From positions 1 to 6,652 of the forward strand of contig JALNXV010000205.1 of NCBI GenBank assembly GCA_023230175.1: a stretch of 6,652 bases of DNA, in the 5' to 3' direction. Of the stretch, positions 1-6,322 are shown one piece after another. A program made the position numbers and the translations under genes. The notes beneath the pieces were generated by a model that did no database searches, was not told the DNA's origin, and saw only the letters and a program-made list of their open reading frames with translations. Source of the stretch: Candidatus Cloacimonadota bacterium (GTDB lineage Bacteria > Cloacimonadota > Cloacimonadia > Cloacimonadales > WRIO01). Position 1 is the stretch's first letter. The number at the start of each line of letters is the position of its first letter.

Positions 1-17
1 AAGGATGCTCGCACAAC
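1..17 (+). repeat. Left-edge partial copy of the 26-base hairpin repeat
   Basis: The first 17 bases are identical to bases 34-50. They are the right part of the same repeat unit, and the left part (gtgcaagc) would lie outside the window. The offset between the two copies is 33 bases, so the units stand in tandem with a 7-base gap (18-24). More copies may continue to the left. I cannot tell what this array belongs to. Confidence 0.8.
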
Positions 18-24
18 AAACTAA

Positions 25-50
25 AGTGCAAGCAAGGATGCTCGCACAAC
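25..50 (+). repeat. Interspersed 26-base hairpin repeat, left copy
   Basis: This 26-base unit is found again, exactly and in inverted orientation, at 3899-3924. Its core is a stem-loop. The left arm gtgcaagca (26-34) and right arm tgctcgcac (39-47) enclose the four-base loop agga, with one A-C mismatch on this strand that becomes a G-U pair on the other. The identity stops sharply at both ends (bases 24 and 51 do not match). The unit is about half GC in a very AT-rich setting, which fits a dispersed REP-like or terminator-like element. No coding role is visible. Confidence 0.85.
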
Positions 51-130
51 TTAATTTTTCAATAACCTTGTCTCATATTAAAAAAGAAAACTACCGGAAG
101 CTAATCATCATAATCATAAACATTACCTAA

Positions 131-160
131 ATGACTAATTTTCTATAATTTACTTATAAT
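131..160 (+). promoter_or_regulatory. Candidate distal sigma70-type promoter
   Basis: A perfect TATAAT lies at 155-160. It is preceded, after an 18-base spacer, by ATGACT (131-136), which matches four of six positions of TTGACA. Transcription would begin near 167 and place the stem-loop at 184-217 at the very start of the leader. TATAAT-like strings are expected by chance in DNA this AT-rich (another is at 144-149), so the call is weak. Confidence 0.3.
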
Positions 161-183
161 GAATCTAAAGATAATAAACAAGA

Positions 184-217
184 GACCTCCAAGATGCTTT
201 TTTCCATCCTGGAGGTC
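184..217 (+). promoter_or_regulatory. Leader stem-loop, 13-pair arms
   Basis: Arms gacctccaagatg (184-196) and catcctggaggtc (205-217) pair at 12 of 13 positions, with one A-C mismatch, around an 8-base T-rich loop. No T-run follows on the plus strand, so it is not a classic terminator for plus-strand transcription. On the minus strand the bases after the stem are moderately T-rich, but no minus-strand gene lies there to be terminated. It may be a leader structure of the propeller operon if transcription starts at the distal promoter, or the terminator of something lost. Confidence 0.6.
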
Positions 218-262
218 GCCTGTAGTTCTACTGTAGCTTACTGAATAATTATTATTATTTTT

Positions 263-271
263 TGGTATAAT
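263..271 (+). promoter_or_regulatory. Extended -10 promoter of the propeller operon
   Basis: TGGTATAAT is a perfect extended -10 box (TGnTATAAT). There is no good -35 hexamer at the usual distance, which is acceptable for extended -10 promoters. Transcription would begin about base 278 and give a leader of roughly 45 bases before the TTG start at 323. This is the best promoter candidate for the two-gene operon. The sigma factor preferences of this organism are not known. Confidence 0.5.
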
Positions 272-311
272 AAATGCTATTTTAATTGATGTACAAGAAA
301 AAAATTCTTTT

Positions 312-317
312 GGAGGG
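312..317 (+). promoter_or_regulatory. Ribosome binding site that decides a TTG start
   Basis: GGAGGG lies five bases before TTG at 323-325. This spacing supports TTG rather than the next in-frame ATG (codon 13), which has no such site and would remove the positively charged start of the signal peptide. Confidence 0.8.
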
Positions 318-322
318 ATAGT

Positions 323-3184
323 TTGAAAAAGATATTACTCTTTTTAATAAATATAATAATGATAAGTACTTTGTTTTCACAAACCGAATGGATAAATTTT
401 AATCAAAACAATACCCTCTTTCCTTCAAATCCATACAAAGTAATCGCTATTGATAACAATGCAAATAAATGGATTGGAACTGAATATAAAGGTTTATTAA
501 AATTTGACGGAACCAACTGGGAAACTTTTGATACAAGTAATTCTGGACTTTCTTCCAACAAAATCAATCATTTATGTTTTGATGAATTTAACAATCTTTG
601 GATAGCCACAACAACAGGAGGCTTGGTAAAAAAGACATTAGATGATTCAATGACAATCTTTAATACTTCAAATTCTTTTTTACCTACTAACGATATAAAC
701 CATATCGAAAGAGATGATTTCAACACTAAATGGATCAGCACAAAAAATGGATTAGTTTTATGGGATTCTTTCGATAACTCTACAATCTTTAATACAAGTA
801 ATAGCGAACTTCCTACTAATGATATTACTACGACAAAAGCTGTCACAGAATATATTTATAACTCTGAAACTGATACTCTTGACACCTTTTATACTAAATG
901 GATAGGAACTACAAACGGCTTAGTTAGATATAACAATAATATATGGGAAATATTTACTACATCAAATTCTATAATTACAGGAAACGGAATAACTGCCTTA
1001 CAAATTGACGCACAAAAAAATAAATGGATAGGAGTTTATAATTGGAATAGTAATTCCGGAGGTGGGTTAATAAAGATTGATTCTACAAACACTCAATGGA
1101 CTGTCTATACTGAAACAAACTCTTTATTGCCATCAAACAATATCCGTTCAATAAATTATGAATTAGACAATGAAGGGAATTCTATCATCTGGATTGCTAC
1201 AAATAATGGCATTGCAAGATTTTTTGAAAATCAATGGACTATCTATAATCAAGATAATACTCAAAATAATATATCTACTAATAATATTTATGCAATAGCT
1301 ATAGAAAATAATATGAAATGGTTTGGCACAGATTATAATATGCTAAAATTAGCTGAATCAGCTTGGACAAATTTTAATATTTTAAATGCCGGCATTCCAA
1401 ATGATAATATCATTGATATCATTTTTAACCAAACAGAAAATTATTCCCATAAATGGATTGCTACAAAAAATGGTCTCACTCGTTTTGATGGTACTAACTG
1501 GAAAGTCTTTAATATGGCAAATTCATCACTGCCATCTAATGACATTAAAAGCGTAGCTATAGATAATAATCAAAAGATTTGGATTGGTACTCAACAATTT
1601 GGTAGTATCGGAGGAGGATTATGCAGTTATGATGCCATATCTCAACAATGGAATATCTATAATACTGTTAATTCTAATCTTACAAGTAATTCTATCAATA
1701 AAATTATCGTCAATAAAGCAAACAATTTAAAATGGATTGGAACAGCCGGAGGTGGGTTGCTTAGCTTAGATGACAATAACAATTGGCAAATTTTTACAAC
1801 TGATAATTCACAACTTAATTCTAATTATATACAAGACATTTTAATCGATTCATATAACAAAATATGGATTGCTACTAATTTTGGACTTACTGTTTTTGAT
1901 GAAAATACTAACTTTATTATCACATATAATACCTTTAACTCAAACCTACAATCAAACAATATCTTAAAAATAAAACAGGATAATTATGGATATATCTGGG
2001 CAATTACACCAAACTGTGTTGGTAAACTAATTAATCAAAACTGGAAAATTTTTCATAAGGAAAACTCGCCACTTATCGGAAATATTTCTGATATTGCTTT
2101 TGATTCGGAAAACATCAAGTGGATTACTACAAATCAAGGACTTTTTAGAACTGATGAAATTCAATGGGATACCTATAATACAGATAATAGTCAAATATAC
2201 TCCAATAAACTGAACGCAATCAACATTGAACAAATTTTTCAAAATAATAGAGTATTTAATCATAAATGGATAGCAACTGCTGATTCCGGTATAGTCATTC
2301 TAAAAGGCGAAGAACAACTATTGAATTCCGGAGCTTATCTTTCAGTTTTACAACACAGTATCACTCCCAATGTACTCTCAATTTCCGGTATCATCAATAA
2401 TATCGTTGCTGATAGTGTACATTTTAAGGTAAATGACCTTCTAATTGAAAACAGACAAATAGCTCAAAATACTTGGATAACTAATTATCAAGCAGATAAG
2501 AGCGAAAACTTAATTATTGAATTTACTTATTTTAGCGACCTTGGAGATTCAACTATCAGTAAAGACTTAAATATCAGTTTATTAAATGATACTTCTGATC
2601 CTGTCAAAATAAATAAATTTAATATCGTACCTGTAACTAATCTGTATCAAAATAAATGGTTGCTTAGCTTCAACGAACAAGAAAAACTATATATACCTGA
2701 ACTACCAAATGAACTTACAAATAATTTAAAACTAAGCTATTATCCTGAAGATAATTCTTCATATCTCTTTCAATACCGGGCAGAAAACAATTGGATAAAT
2801 TTAATTACTCATAAAGAAAACAATTCATTTTATACATTAATATCTAAAGAAGGTAATTATAGAGTAATTACAATCAATGAAAATACTCCTCCCATTAACA
2901 ATATCTCAATATATCCCAACCCTTTAAATATATCACAAAATAAAAGTTCAAACCTTAATCTATCTTTTGATTTAATTACTGATTCTAAATTAAAAATTGA
3001 AATATTTAATATTAAAGGTCAAAAAGTGAAAACCATACAAAATGAAATACTTTCTAAAGGCAATCATATTATAAATTGGGATGGCAAAAATAACTTCAAT
3101 CAAACAATTTCTACCGGAGTATATTTTATGAGAATTAAAGGCAAAAGCATAAATACTCTAACAAAATTTGCCATAATTAAATAA
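323..3184 (+). CDS. Exported protein: fourteen-blade propeller (Reg_prop type) with type IX-like sorting domain
   Basis: The protein has 953 residues and no recognised gene name. Residues 1-19 are a signal peptide (MKK, a hydrophobic core, then LFS before Gln20). Residues 21 to about 660 carry fourteen repeats of 41-56 residues, each with a '(K/I/L)W(I/F)(G/A/S)T' core and usually 'W..(F/Y)NT.NS.LPSN.I'. This is the pattern of two-component regulator propeller repeats (PF07494), and fourteen blades would make two seven-bladed propellers. Residues of about 670-850 look like beta-sandwich linker, possibly Ig-like. Residues 861-953 are a FlgD-like / type A sorting domain with YPNP (864-867), NIKGQKV (896-902), WDGKN (919-923), GVYF (932-935) and the end KFAIIK. 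Unlike Bacteroidota hybrid sensors, it has no Y_Y_Y domain, transmembrane helix or kinase. The start is TTG, chosen for its binding site and the complete signal peptide. The lipoprotein gene follows after nine bases. The ligand is unknown. The fold and export calls are firm; any sensing role is inference. Confidence 0.93.
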   Translation: MKKILLFLINIIMISTLFSQTEWINFNQNNTLFPSNPYKVIAIDNNANKWIGTEYKGLLKFDGTNWETFDTSNSGLSSNKINHLCFDEFNNLWIATTTGGLVKKTLDDSMTIFNTSNSFLPTNDINHIERDDFNTKWISTKNGLVLWDSFDNSTIFNTSNSELPTNDITTTKAVTEYIYNSETDTLDTFYTKWIGTTNGLVRYNNNIWEIFTTSNSIITGNGITALQIDAQKNKWIGVYNWNSNSGGGLIKIDSTNTQWTVYTETNSLLPSNNIRSINYELDNEGNSIIWIATNNGIARFFENQWTIYNQDNTQNNISTNNIYAIAIENNMKWFGTDYNMLKLAESAWTNFNILNAGIPNDNIIDIIFNQTENYSHKWIATKNGLTRFDGTNWKVFNMANSSLPSNDIKSVAIDNNQKIWIGTQQFGSIGGGLCSYDAISQQWNIYNTVNSNLTSNSINKIIVNKANNLKWIGTAGGGLLSLDDNNNWQIFTTDNSQLNSNYIQDILIDSYNKIWIATNFGLTVFDENTNFIITYNTFNSNLQSNNILKIKQDNYGYIWAITPNCVGKLINQNWKIFHKENSPLIGNISDIAFDSENIKWITTNQGLFRTDEIQWDTYNTDNSQIYSNKLNAINIEQIFQNNRVFNHKWIATADSGIVILKGEEQLLNSGAYLSVLQHSITPNVLSISGIINNIVADSVHFKVNDLLIENRQIAQNTWITNYQADKSENLIIEFTYFSDLGDSTISKDLNISLLNDTSDPVKINKFNIVPVTNLYQNKWLLSFNEQEKLYIPELPNELTNNLKLSYYPEDNSSYLFQYRAENNWINLITHKENNSFYTLISKEGNYRVITINENTPPINNISIYPNPLNISQNKSSNLNLSFDLITDSKLKIEIFNIKGQKVKTIQNEILSKGNHIINWDGKNNFNQTISTGVYFMRIKGKSINTLTKFAIIK
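467..2278 (+). repeat. Fourteen propeller-blade repeats inside the 953-residue protein
   Basis: The blade cores begin at residues 49, 92, 136, 192, 234, 289, 332, 377, 419, 470, 514, 558, 599 and 648. Thirteen keep the W-(I/F)-(G/A/S/T)-(T/V) core. The twelfth (IWAIT, 558-562) is the most degenerate. Blades 2 and 3 share an almost identical stretch, IFNTSNS-(F or E)-LPTNDI, at residues 112-125 and 155-168. The DNA of the repeats differs at many third positions, so the amplification is not recent. Confidence 0.85.
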
Positions 3185-3188
3185 GAGG
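3184..3188 (+). promoter_or_regulatory. Ribosome binding site of the lipoprotein gene
   Basis: AGAGG begins on the last base of the upstream stop codon and lies five bases before ATG at 3194. The overlap of stop codon and binding site leaves no room for a separate promoter and supports co-transcription, perhaps with coupled translation. Confidence 0.7.
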
Positions 3189-3193
3189 TAAAT

Positions 3194-3823
3194 ATGAAAT
3201 TTAAAAAAGCTTTATTCATCTTATTAATCTGCTTATCTATCTTTGCCTGTAGCAAAAAAGAAGATAAAGAAGAAATTATTGATCTTAATACTTACAGTTC
3301 AACTGAACTTTATCAATTAGGTTGGAATGCATTTACTGCAAATGACTTTACAAAAGCTATCGAATACTTTAATGCTTTAAATACTAGAGAAGAAGCATAT
3401 TTACTCGGATATTACGGACTTGGATGGACTTTTCTCAAACAATATAAATACAATAATGCCCTAAATGAATTCAATAAATTCTTTGATAACGATACTTTAC
3501 AAATTTATCTTGAATCTGATAGCATCTTCATTGATGTTAAAGCAGGCCTAACAATAACTAAAAATACCTTTAACCTATTTGATGAAGTTATACAAGAAAG
3601 TAACTATATACCGGAAAATTGGAGTTTTAAGTATATCCCTAACTTAGATTATTATGATATCATTTTATTGAAAATAATAGCTGAATATAATTTAGAATTA
3701 TTCGATAACGCCCTACAAAGTATAAATATTATTGAACCTGACTTCTCTACTGATGTCTCAACTATCGAAGGAAGACTTATCTTACTTAATAAAATTGAAC
3801 TACTACTTAACCTGTATGGATAA
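3194..3823 (+). CDS. TPR-like lipoprotein, second gene of the propeller operon
   Basis: The protein has 209 residues and is not recognised as a named family. Residues 1-18 are a lipoprotein signal peptide (MKFKK plus a hydrophobic core). The lipobox IFAC (16-19) makes Cys19 the lipidated residue. The next residues are strongly charged (SKKEDKEE), resembling the lysine/acid-rich signal that sends some Bacteroidota lipoproteins to the cell surface; that reading is inference. The mature part is helical. TPR-like pairs are seen at about 36-63 (W44, A55, Y58), 69-98 (G72, Y74, G75, L76, A89, F93) and 151-182 (Y165, L167, F170, A173). The last segment (190-208) is a leucine-rich helix. TPR lipoproteins usually act as envelope-anchored protein-binding scaffolds. 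Here the natural partner would be the exported propeller encoded nine bases upstream. The stop is TAA at 3821. Confidence 0.9.
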   Translation: MKFKKALFILLICLSIFACSKKEDKEEIIDLNTYSSTELYQLGWNAFTANDFTKAIEYFNALNTREEAYLLGYYGLGWTFLKQYKYNNALNEFNKFFDNDTLQIYLESDSIFIDVKAGLTITKNTFNLFDEVIQESNYIPENWSFKYIPNLDYYDIILLKIIAEYNLELFDNALQSINIIEPDFSTDVSTIEGRLILLNKIELLLNLYG

Positions 3824-4046
3824 TATTTTATTAATAGCTTTTTTACCGGACTTGACTTGCAACGAACGAAGTGAGTGTGAATCGAGAACGGTTAAAATGT
3901 TGTGCGAGCATCCTTGCTTGCACTCTTTATGCTACAAGCCGAAAGCTTATAGAACTCTTTGTCTTCAAGTCCCTTCTCGCCTACTCGACCAAGATGGTTA
4001 AGCTACGAATTTGACGATTAGAGACTCAAATCCAAAGAATTAAATA
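3824..4046. other. GC-richer convergent intergenic region with dispersed repeat
   Basis: These 223 bases lie between two convergent genes. By hand count about 44% of bases 3851-4020 are G or C, against about 28% in a sampled stretch of the first gene. The left part (3824-3846) is AT-rich and ends in a run of six T. Next come a run with the string cgaacgaagtgagtg (3863-3877), the inverted 26-base repeat (3899-3924), and about 120 bases of mixed composition with no stop-free frame of credible protein. Bases 3841-3848 (ttttaccg) can pair with 3889-3897 (cggttaaaa) apart from one bulged base. The compositional break suggests an inserted repeat element rather than ordinary spacer. No transposase, tRNA or known riboswitch is visible. 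Confidence 0.6.
3899..3924 (-). repeat. Interspersed 26-base hairpin repeat, inverted right copy
   Basis: This is the exact reverse complement of bases 25-50 over 26 bases, ending abruptly at both sides. In this orientation the plus strand folds into gtgcgagca (3902-3910), loop tcct, tgcttgcac (3915-3923). That is nine pairs, one of them G-U. Placed between convergent genes, the hairpin could help stop transcription from both sides, although no strong T-run follows it on either strand. Confidence 0.85.
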
Positions 4047-6260
4047 CTATTTCATAATCAAAAATTTACCTGTCTTGACCTTATCATCAGTCTTTATCTT
4101 ATAAAAATATACCCCGGAGGCAACACTTTGATTTTGATTATTTCTTTTATCCCAAGTAAAGATACTTTCATTATCTTTAGTTTGAAATGCCTTTGATGTT
4201 TTAACTAATTGCCCTTTGATATTATAAATGCTTATCTCTGTATCATTACCTGAGAGAGCAGTTTTAAAATTAACATCTCCCCCATTGACCGGATTAGGAT
4301 AAACATAAGTCTCTCTCTCATATTCCACTACCTGATCAGATGAGGAAACTGTGTATTCTATATCGTAAACATGAATACCTGAATGTGCATATTGAACCAT
4401 TTTATATAACTCAGGATAAATATATGTATTGTTTACTGCTTTGTTACTCTCCAATTCTCCTACTAAAAGAGGAACTCCGTCAACTATTGAATAATATTTG
4501 TTTTCACAGTCAAAAAGAGAATTAATACTTAAGAAATTGTTATAATAATTGCTTGCTTTTCTTGTAATATCAAATATTTCTTGATTTGTTTCTTCAAATA
4601 TACCTTGATACATATCATAATTGAATATTTGTTTTGTTAAATAATCATAATAAATATGAGTTAGTATATGATTTTCATTTAATTGTGCAACATTTTCATA
4701 ATAAAAATTTGGTAAATCAATTGAATAAAAACAAGTTAAAGGATGTAAGGTTTGATAAAATTTTATTTGATGGTTAGAAAGTATAAGAAAATAATCCTCA
4801 TTTACATATCCTGTATTCATTTGAAAACGACCTTGTAAATTTCCAACATAATCTAATGCATTATCATCTAGTGTATAAATATCAACATAAAAAATTCCAT
4901 TGACTTTATAACTTAAAAATATCAGATTTGAAATTTGAGAAACACTAAGGATATAATGATTAATTGGCTCTTGAATAATTAACTCATAAGTATCATTATT
5001 TAACTGATATATCTTTAAAAAATTTTCAGCTGATCCCGTCTCACTAAAAACTAATATGTCATTTTTTATACTGAAATCAGAAATATCTGAAGCATTATCT
5101 ATTTCATAGATAATTGGATTACTTTCTAATACTGAAAAAAATTCAATATCATTATTAATCGAATTCTTTTTTAAGATATGTGCATCGTTATATATATACT
5201 TATACCTTGAGTTATCAATATTTTGAATTGTATTAAACTGATTTTCAATATCATAACTTTGAAGATTCATACTTTGATTAATATATAGATATGAATCTTT
5301 TAAATTTATACGTCTAAGAACTCCCCCGGCACTAAAGGATTGATTTGAAAAAACTACTTCTAAGCTTGTAGTATCTGATATATCATATACATTTAAACCA
5401 TTATGAGATACAGTATATAACTCTTCGCCATTTAACAAAATATCAATAAAATACCAAGTATTATCATTGGTGTAATACTCAACAAGCTTTACAGGGTTAT
5501 TAATATCTGATATATCATAAACGAGAAAGAAATCAAAACCATAAATTTGTAAAAAATTATCTTGAGTTTCAAATCCGGTCATATTAACTGCCTTTTTACC
5601 GATAGATATTTCATTAAATTGAACTCCATAAGGGGCATCTTCAGTAATATTATTAAAATCATAAAAGCGTAATACAACATCTGTAATTTCTTCGTCATCC
5701 GCATAATGCCATACTTGTATAATTGTTGAATCTTTTACAGTATATATACCATAAAGATCATCAATTTCGTCAACAATCTCAAGAGATTGTTTATCATATA
5801 TGTATGATGAAGATATTATATATTCTGAATAGATTAAATAATCTCCTAAGATACGAGGAATAGTAATATAAGTGTTATCTTCAGTAGGTACTTCCACTTG
5901 ATTTATGAGTTGCATCGGAGATTGAGAAATATCAAATTGTAATATATTTATGTGATTATTGATTACAGGAAATGCATACAAATAACTCTCATCAATAATA
6001 AGTGAATATTTCGTATTTAATTTTGTTTCATAAAACGATAATCTTTCTAAAGTGCCATCTCCAAGTATTTGATACTCTTCGATTTTATAATCACTTTGAC
6101 TATATAATCTATCTTCATAAAAATAAATTGAACCATTATAAACCCCATAATCAGCCGCTGTATGATTAAATGTTATATCAGTAAACTCATTAATATGAGT
6201 CGAATAAAGATTAACCATTAATATCATAAAAATCATTACAAATATTATTCTAGACTTCAT
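4047..6260 (-). CDS. Exported LVIVD-like propeller protein with type IX-like sorting domain
   Basis: The protein has 737 residues and no recognised gene name. Residues 1-20 form a signal peptide (MKSR, hydrophobic core, LYS before Thr21). The body is rich in beta strands and aromatic residues, with repeated '(Y/F)DIS' strands: FDISQSP (109-115), YDISDINNP (248-256), YDISDTTSL (292-300), plus weaker YDIEN (336-340) and YDIEY (632-636). The form 'YDISD..NP..(L/V)' is typical of LVIVD repeats (PF08309), which build beta-propellers on secreted proteins. Only two Cys are present (510 and 585). Residues 651-737 are the same sorting-domain type as in the 953-residue protein, with YPNP (654-657), YNIKGQLVKT (679-688), WDKRNN (703-708), GVYFYKIK (716-723) and end GKFLIMK. 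The start ATG at 6260 has AAGGAG six bases upstream. No catalytic motif is visible. Binding or adhesion at the cell surface is the likely role, as inference. Confidence 0.92.
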   Translation of the reverse strand: MKSRIIFVMIFMILMVNLYSTHINEFTDITFNHTAADYGVYNGSIYFYEDRLYSQSDYKIEEYQILGDGTLERLSFYETKLNTKYSLIIDESYLYAFPVINNHINILQFDISQSPMQLINQVEVPTEDNTYITIPRILGDYLIYSEYIISSSYIYDKQSLEIVDEIDDLYGIYTVKDSTIIQVWHYADDEEITDVVLRFYDFNNITEDAPYGVQFNEISIGKKAVNMTGFETQDNFLQIYGFDFFLVYDISDINNPVKLVEYYTNDNTWYFIDILLNGEELYTVSHNGLNVYDISDTTSLEVVFSNQSFSAGGVLRRINLKDSYLYINQSMNLQSYDIENQFNTIQNIDNSRYKYIYNDAHILKKNSINNDIEFFSVLESNPIIYEIDNASDISDFSIKNDILVFSETGSAENFLKIYQLNNDTYELIIQEPINHYILSVSQISNLIFLSYKVNGIFYVDIYTLDDNALDYVGNLQGRFQMNTGYVNEDYFLILSNHQIKFYQTLHPLTCFYSIDLPNFYYENVAQLNENHILTHIYYDYLTKQIFNYDMYQGIFEETNQEIFDITRKASNYYNNFLSINSLFDCENKYYSIVDGVPLLVGELESNKAVNNTYIYPELYKMVQYAHSGIHVYDIEYTVSSSDQVVEYERETYVYPNPVNGGDVNFKTALSGNDTEISIYNIKGQLVKTSKAFQTKDNESIFTWDKRNNQNQSVASGVYFYKIKTDDKVKTGKFLIMK

Positions 6261-6266
6261 TTTTTA

Positions 6267-6272
6267 CTCCTT
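6267..6272 (-). promoter_or_regulatory. Ribosome binding site of the 737-residue protein
   Basis: On the minus strand AAGGAG precedes the ATG at 6260-6258 by six bases. It favours this Met over the in-frame Met codons 9, 12 and 15, which would leave no charged start for the signal peptide. Only 23 bases separate the start codon from the upstream stem-loop, so the promoter must overlap or lie beyond that stem-loop. I see no convincing one. Confidence 0.75.
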
Positions 6273-6283
6273 TATATTATTTG

Positions 6284-6313
6284 AAAGTGGCCTCTTATAA
6301 AAGAGACCACCTT
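6284..6313 (-). terminator. 13-pair stem-loop after the right-edge gene
   Basis: Plus-strand arms aaagtggcctctt (6284-6296) and aagagaccacctt (6301-6313) enclose the loop ataa. On the minus strand all 13 positions pair, two of them as G-U; on the plus strand these become A-C mismatches, so the structure is built for minus-strand RNA. It begins nine bases after the stop codon of the partial gene, where a terminator would be expected. However, the sequence beyond the stem (caaataat) is not a T-run. It may be a weak terminator, a processing site, or a 3' stabiliser that lets some transcripts continue into the 737-residue gene. Confidence 0.55.
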
Positions 6314-6322
6314 GATATAGTG

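Larger units (their letters stand above)
51..322. other. Non-coding leader region upstream of the propeller operon
   Basis: No open frame with a credible start and ribosome binding site is present in these 272 bases. They are strongly AT-rich. They hold two candidate promoters (131-160 and 263-271), a 34-base stem-loop (184-217), and the binding site that sets the start of the following gene. Bases 51-130 show nothing I can name. Confidence 0.6.

Noticed and set aside
1..50. CRISPR array
   Set aside because: The repeat period is 33 bases with only 7 bases between units, far too short for spacers, and only two units are seen.
568..846. Minus-strand open frame of 92 codons inside the propeller gene
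   Set aside because: It lies wholly antisense to the blade repeats; its low-complexity composition (V, S, L, K) mirrors the N/T/S-rich blades. No start signals support it.
2027..2263. Minus-strand open frame of 78 codons inside the propeller gene
   Set aside because: It is antisense to blades 12-14 with no binding site or recognisable domain, and is a shadow of the plus-strand gene.
3824..3846. Intrinsic terminator directly after the lipoprotein gene
   Set aside because: There is a run of six T, but the only preceding dyad is a short AT-only one, too weak to count as a terminator stem.
25..3924. Composite transposon or insertion sequence bounded by the inverted repeats
   Set aside because: No transposase or recombinase is encoded between the repeats, no target-site duplication can be found outside them, and each copy is itself a hairpin, which fits a dispersed repeat better than transposon ends.
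189..3997. Shared 8-base string ccaagatg in the leader hairpin and the convergent intergenic region
   Set aside because: Eight bases without any extension is within chance for a window of this size.
3732..4001. Plus-strand open frame of 89 codons overlapping the end of the lipoprotein gene
   Set aside because: It shares 92 bases with a well-supported gene in another frame, has no binding site, and its second half is a translation of the GC-rich repeat region (TCNERSECESR). Such products are typical spurious calls over repeats.
4340..4525. Plus-strand open frame of 61 codons inside the 737-residue gene
   Set aside because: It is antisense to a clear coding sequence with signal peptide and sorting domain, and no independent evidence supports it.
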